Assembly (NCBI GenBank): GCA_900545955.1
Contig: URAU01000009.1
Location: 52,168-116,167, forward strand
DNA from: an uncultured Porphyromonadaceae bacterium
GTDB lineage: Bacteria; Bacteroidota; Bacteroidia; Bacteroidales; Muribaculaceae
Length of the DNA: 64,000 bases
Reading direction: 5' to 3'
Part shown: in pieces, positions 61,543 through 64,000 of the stretch
Numbering within the stretch: the first letter of the stretch is position 1
Layout: every line of letters begins with the position of its first letter
Position numbers and translations under genes: made by a program
The notes under the pieces: model-generated
Told to the model about the DNA's origin: nothing
Database searches by the model: none
Seen by the model: the letters and a program-made list of their open reading frames with translations, nothing else

Positions 61543-61623
61543 AAAATCCAAAGGAATAAACCGCAAATTTCGGATAAAATCCAAAGGAATAATCGGCCAT
61601 TTTCGGATAAAATCCAAAGGAAT
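61543..61623. repeat. three direct repeats with 33-bp period at the AAA_14 promoter
   Basis: AAAATCCAAAGGAAT occurs at 61543-61557, 61576-61590 and 61609-61623. Between them CCGCAAATTTCGGAT and TCGGCCATTTTCGGAT are also similar, so the unit is about 33 bp, three helical turns, and all copies fall on the same face. They overlap and extend upstream of the -33 region. Confidence 0.9.
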
Positions 61624-62154
61624 CTACAAAATTCCTTCAGATAGCCGCAACCACGATATCGCCTCTCCGAGGCTCAGATGCAGATAGAGATCGCTATACC
61701 CCAGGCTCGACCTACGGTCGTCACCTGGGGGTGTACACAATCTCGGCCCTCCGGGCCTCTGAGGGTGATATTAAGGTAAATATATATGTTGGCTACCAAA
61801 TAGTTGGGAGGGTGGTGCAGAACTACCGCAGACCATGTGGGGAAAGGGTGGTGCAGAACCAACAAATTTCGCCCATATTGTAGGGACGCACGGTTCGTGC
61901 GTCCGAGCATAATAGTTGAATTTCAGTTGATTATACGGACGCACGAACCGTGCGGGCCTACTTGCGAGGAATTTTGCAACGCCCTGCTACAGTTATATAA
62001 CCGCTACGCGGTTACAATGGTGAGTACATACAATCACGCACTCCGGAGGTGTAGCCATGGGTATGACCACATGGGAAAGAGATTGGTGTTTTTCACCAAT
62101 GAACCTCGGAGGGGGTGGCGTTGGTGTAGACATGGGTAAGCCATCAAGGGAGGG
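61624..62154. other. non-coding accessory stretch with palindromic repeats
   Basis: No gene supported. GGGTGGTGCAGAAC is repeated at about 61810 and 61846. An 80-bp paired-palindrome element lies at 61881-61960. Long open plus frames here lack protein-like composition. Confidence 0.6.
61881..61960. repeat. 80-bp REP-like inverted-repeat element
   Basis: Left arm 61881-61904 and right arm 61937-61960 are complementary over 24 bp with two mismatches. Each arm contains its own hairpin (GGACGCACG-GTT-CGTGCGTCC in the left). Confidence 0.8.
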
Positions 62155-62265
62155 TTAGAGGGAGGCGATGAGGTAGACGGTGTAGGCGAGGTAGAGGAGA
62201 ATCATGAGGACGCCTTCGGAGCGTGTGATGGTACTGTCGCGGAAGAAGCGGCCTACGACCAACTT
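62155..62265 (-). pseudogene. C-terminal fragment of a Na+/Ca2+ antiporter-like protein
   Basis: The minus frame ending with TAA at 62155-62157 reads VVGRFFRDSTITRSEGVLMI then LLYLAYTVYLIASL, which resembles the last membrane span of CaCA-family antiporters. The upstream part changes to unrelated sequence near 62265, so the rest of the gene has been lost. Confidence 0.5.
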
Positions 62266-62328
62266 AAAATCTCCCAATGTGAAGCTTACTAATATTTGAC
62301 ATCAGGGATATAAATCCCGGAAAAATTG

Positions 62329-62336
62329 TAATTTTG
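62329..62336 (+). promoter_or_regulatory. -7 promoter box (TAATTTTG) of the AlbA_2 gene
   Basis: TAATTTTG 20 bp before the ATG, preceded by a small GGGATATAAATCCC palindrome at about 62305. Confidence 0.55.
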
Positions 62337-62355
62337 CATTGGAATAATCACGGAA

Positions 62356-63780
62356 ATGACAAAGGAAGAATTGTTAAGCCGATTAAACGGTGTAGAATGG
62401 AATGACTTCGAAATAAAAGAAGCCAAATATGAAGTTCCCAAAACTGCATGGGAAACCGTAAGTGCGTTCTCTAACTCTTATGGCGGATGGATTGTATTCG
62501 GCGTAAAAGAACGGAGGGTCGGGGGTAAATCGACTTATGAAATCCAAGGCGTTGACAATGCCGAAAAGATAGAACAGGATTTTGTAACGGTTCTACGGTC
62601 GAACAGCAAATTCAATCAACGTATATCTGTTCAGACTGCAAAATTCGATATTGATGGGAAAACTGTATTGGCTTTTTATATTCCAATGTCGGAATATAAA
62701 CCTGTATACATTAGCGTTCCTTCAAATACCTATATCCGTATTGGAAGCGGTGATCAACGAGCCACGGAATATGAAATACGCGCTATGCAACGCGATCAGG
62801 CATTCGGCAAGAAGTCTAACGAAGCTGTATTTGGGTCGTGCTATGGTGACATAAACCAAGGGTCTTTTCAGAACTACCGCGCCTATCTGAGAGCATTCAA
62901 TCCCGATTTATCCTACAATACACTACCTGATACTGAGTTCGCAGTCAAGACCGGCATAATGTTGAATGGCCTGCTTTCAGTAGGAGGATTGCTGATGTTT
63001 GGAAACATCGAAGCGATACTTCGCTATAATCCCGATTTCCTCATTGATTATATGGAGATACCCGGCACTTCTATACAGGATGCCAGCATAAGATATACAT
63101 TCCACATACAGGAGCAGGAAAATATATGGGAATATTATAAGGTAATACTCCAAAGGCTTAGAACAAGGATAGACAACCCATATTCCCCTCGCCCCGATGG
63201 ATTTGCACCCGATGACAATACTCGGTTATATTGTGTCAGGGAGGCTCTGGTAAACATGTTGGCTCACGCCGACTATTTCAGCGAGATACACTCAACGGTG
63301 AGAGTTTTCGACACGAGTATTCAATTACAGAATCCCGGCAGTTTCCCTGTAAATCTTAGCATATTAGGCCAGACGATTGTGTCGCAGCCCCGCAATCCAA
63401 ATATTCTCCGGTTCTTCAAACTTGCGAAGTTATCTGAAAACGGAGGATATGGCATTGACAAAATTCTGAACTGGAAAAGGTTGACAGATTGTGCTGTAAC
63501 CATAGAGAGCGATATAACAAAGTCAGAAGTACGATTTGAGCTCCCTATTAATGTCAATCAACGTCAATCAACGTCAAATGACGTTGATGATGTTGAAAAA
63601 ATACCCTCTGAGCAGGTTTTGACGTTGATTGGCGTTAATGCTAATATGTCAATAGCAGAAATTGCCAAAGCGACCAATCAGTCAAAGAGCAGTATTGACA
63701 GGATTATTTCCGAGTTGAAGAAATCCGGTAAACTTATTCGTGTCGGTTCCGCAAGGAGTGGCAAGTGGAAGATCTTGTAA
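62356..63780 (+). CDS. AlbA_2-domain ATP-binding protein (RecG-like/Schlafen group)
   Basis: 474 residues. N-terminal AlbA_2 domain (about 10-140: NDFEIKEAKYEVPKTAWETVSAFSNSYGGWIVFGVKE), HATPase_c_4-like domain (about 285-385: REALVNMLAHADYFSEIHSTVRVF), and a C-terminal winged helix (about 415-474: NMSIAEIAKATNQSKSSIDRIISELKKSGKLIRVG). The linker NVNQRQSTSNDVDDVEK contains imperfect repeats at the DNA level (63550-63590). Such proteins are common in mobile regions; role is unproven, perhaps nucleic-acid binding or defence. A/T-richer than core genes. Confidence 0.88.
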   Translation: MTKEELLSRLNGVEWNDFEIKEAKYEVPKTAWETVSAFSNSYGGWIVFGVKERRVGGKSTYEIQGVDNAEKIEQDFVTVLRSNSKFNQRISVQTAKFDIDGKTVLAFYIPMSEYKPVYISVPSNTYIRIGSGDQRATEYEIRAMQRDQAFGKKSNEAVFGSCYGDINQGSFQNYRAYLRAFNPDLSYNTLPDTEFAVKTGIMLNGLLSVGGLLMFGNIEAILRYNPDFLIDYMEIPGTSIQDASIRYTFHIQEQENIWEYYKVILQRLRTRIDNPYSPRPDGFAPDDNTRLYCVREALVNMLAHADYFSEIHSTVRVFDTSIQLQNPGSFPVNLSILGQTIVSQPRNPNILRFFKLAKLSENGGYGIDKILNWKRLTDCAVTIESDITKSEVRFELPINVNQRQSTSNDVDDVEKIPSEQVLTLIGVNANMSIAEIAKATNQSKSSIDRIISELKKSGKLIRVGSARSGKWKIL

Positions 63781-64000
63781 CACATATGTCTGAGGCTGAT
63801 TTCACGTGACATCAAACGCTGACGACTGCAAATAGTTTTTGACAAGGAAGGCGCCGCATCGGTTGAGGATGCGGCGCCTTATGTTGTCGGGATGCCGTTC
63901 TTCCATGGGTTGACACCCATGGAGGGGAAATGTCACCCCTACGGGGTCGTACATTTGTACGGTTAATTATTTTTGAATAAATTTATCTTCAAATATCAGG
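63781..64000. other. 3' flank with terminator, no gene
   Basis: Holds the terminator at 63848-63880 and AT-rich end sequence; no coding frame supported. Confidence 0.6.
63848..63880 (+). terminator. terminator of the AlbA_2 gene
   Basis: AAGGCGCCGCATC pairs perfectly with GATGCGGCGCCTT around GGTTGAG. Confidence 0.85.

Noticed and set aside
61543..61623. CRISPR array
   Set aside because: Repeat unit is only 15 bp with 18-bp similar, not unique, spacers; no cas genes; it lies at a promoter.

Overview
The window reads as a chromosomal stretch of a Bacteroidales gut bacterium, most likely Muribaculaceae (S24-7). Evidence: promoters of the Bacteroidota type (TTG, about 19 bp, TAnnTTTG) before many genes; no strong Shine-Dalgarno sequences; SusC-type and other TonB-dependent receptors; secreted proteins ending in Por-like sorting domains; a C10 (streptopain-type) protease; a GH127 arabinofuranosidase; a FISUMP-domain protein; and AAA_14/DUF4143 and AlbA_2 accessory ATPases. 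Genus-level assignment is inference.

Layout. 1-4862: an AT-richer block with a truncated TonB-dependent receptor, a 50-residue membrane peptide plus OprP-like porin, a histidine kinase/response regulator pair and a half-size EamA transporter. 4863-5700: AT-rich non-coding scar. 5701-6521: a zeta-toxin-like kinase, split by a 16-bp tandem duplication, behind a 71-residue helical partner. 6696-11626: a 58-residue winged-helix protein, dnaK, a zinc ABC ATPase and binding protein without permease, and an Lrp/AsnC regulator. 11755-13379: two small secreted proteins. 13764-22308: pRiA4b ORF-3-like protein plus Pif1-like helicase, glycyl-tRNA synthetase, LemA, an FKBP lipoprotein, a TPR protein and a nitroreductase. 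22409-30181: three large secreted proteins with C-terminal sorting domains, one a C10 protease. 30636-34199: an nfnA-nfnB-ilvA operon. 34396-35739: ClC channel.

35731-44508 is the most interesting region. It is a tightly overlapping ten-gene operon on the minus strand that looks like an undescribed RiPP (modified peptide) pathway. In transcription order it holds a lasso-B2-like leader peptidase, two paralogous 321-residue radical SAM enzymes, a PqqD-type recognition protein, an unannotated 46-residue precursor peptide, an HPr-kinase-like protein, two more radical SAM/SPASM enzymes, an ABC exporter and a PF14907 nucleotidyltransferase. The last 23 residues of the precursor use only six amino acids (L, Y, T, S, H, V) and contain LHYTSL twice. 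There is no lasso cyclase.

44572-46752 is repeat- and hairpin-rich and holds one orphan gene. 46753-54646 carries an M3 peptidase, a C45-like amidase, a thioesterase, DprA, a uridine-phosphorylase-like enzyme, and a metal module in which an HMA-AraC fusion regulator precedes an HMA-tailed SO_0444-type Cu/Zn efflux permease. Then come initiator tRNA-fMet (54816-54890), a TonB receptor with a DUF362 lipoprotein, and GH127. The right end (60107-63780) is accessory: an AAA_14 ATPase with three 33-bp-spaced repeats at its promoter, palindromic repeats, an antiporter fragment and an AlbA_2 ATPase.
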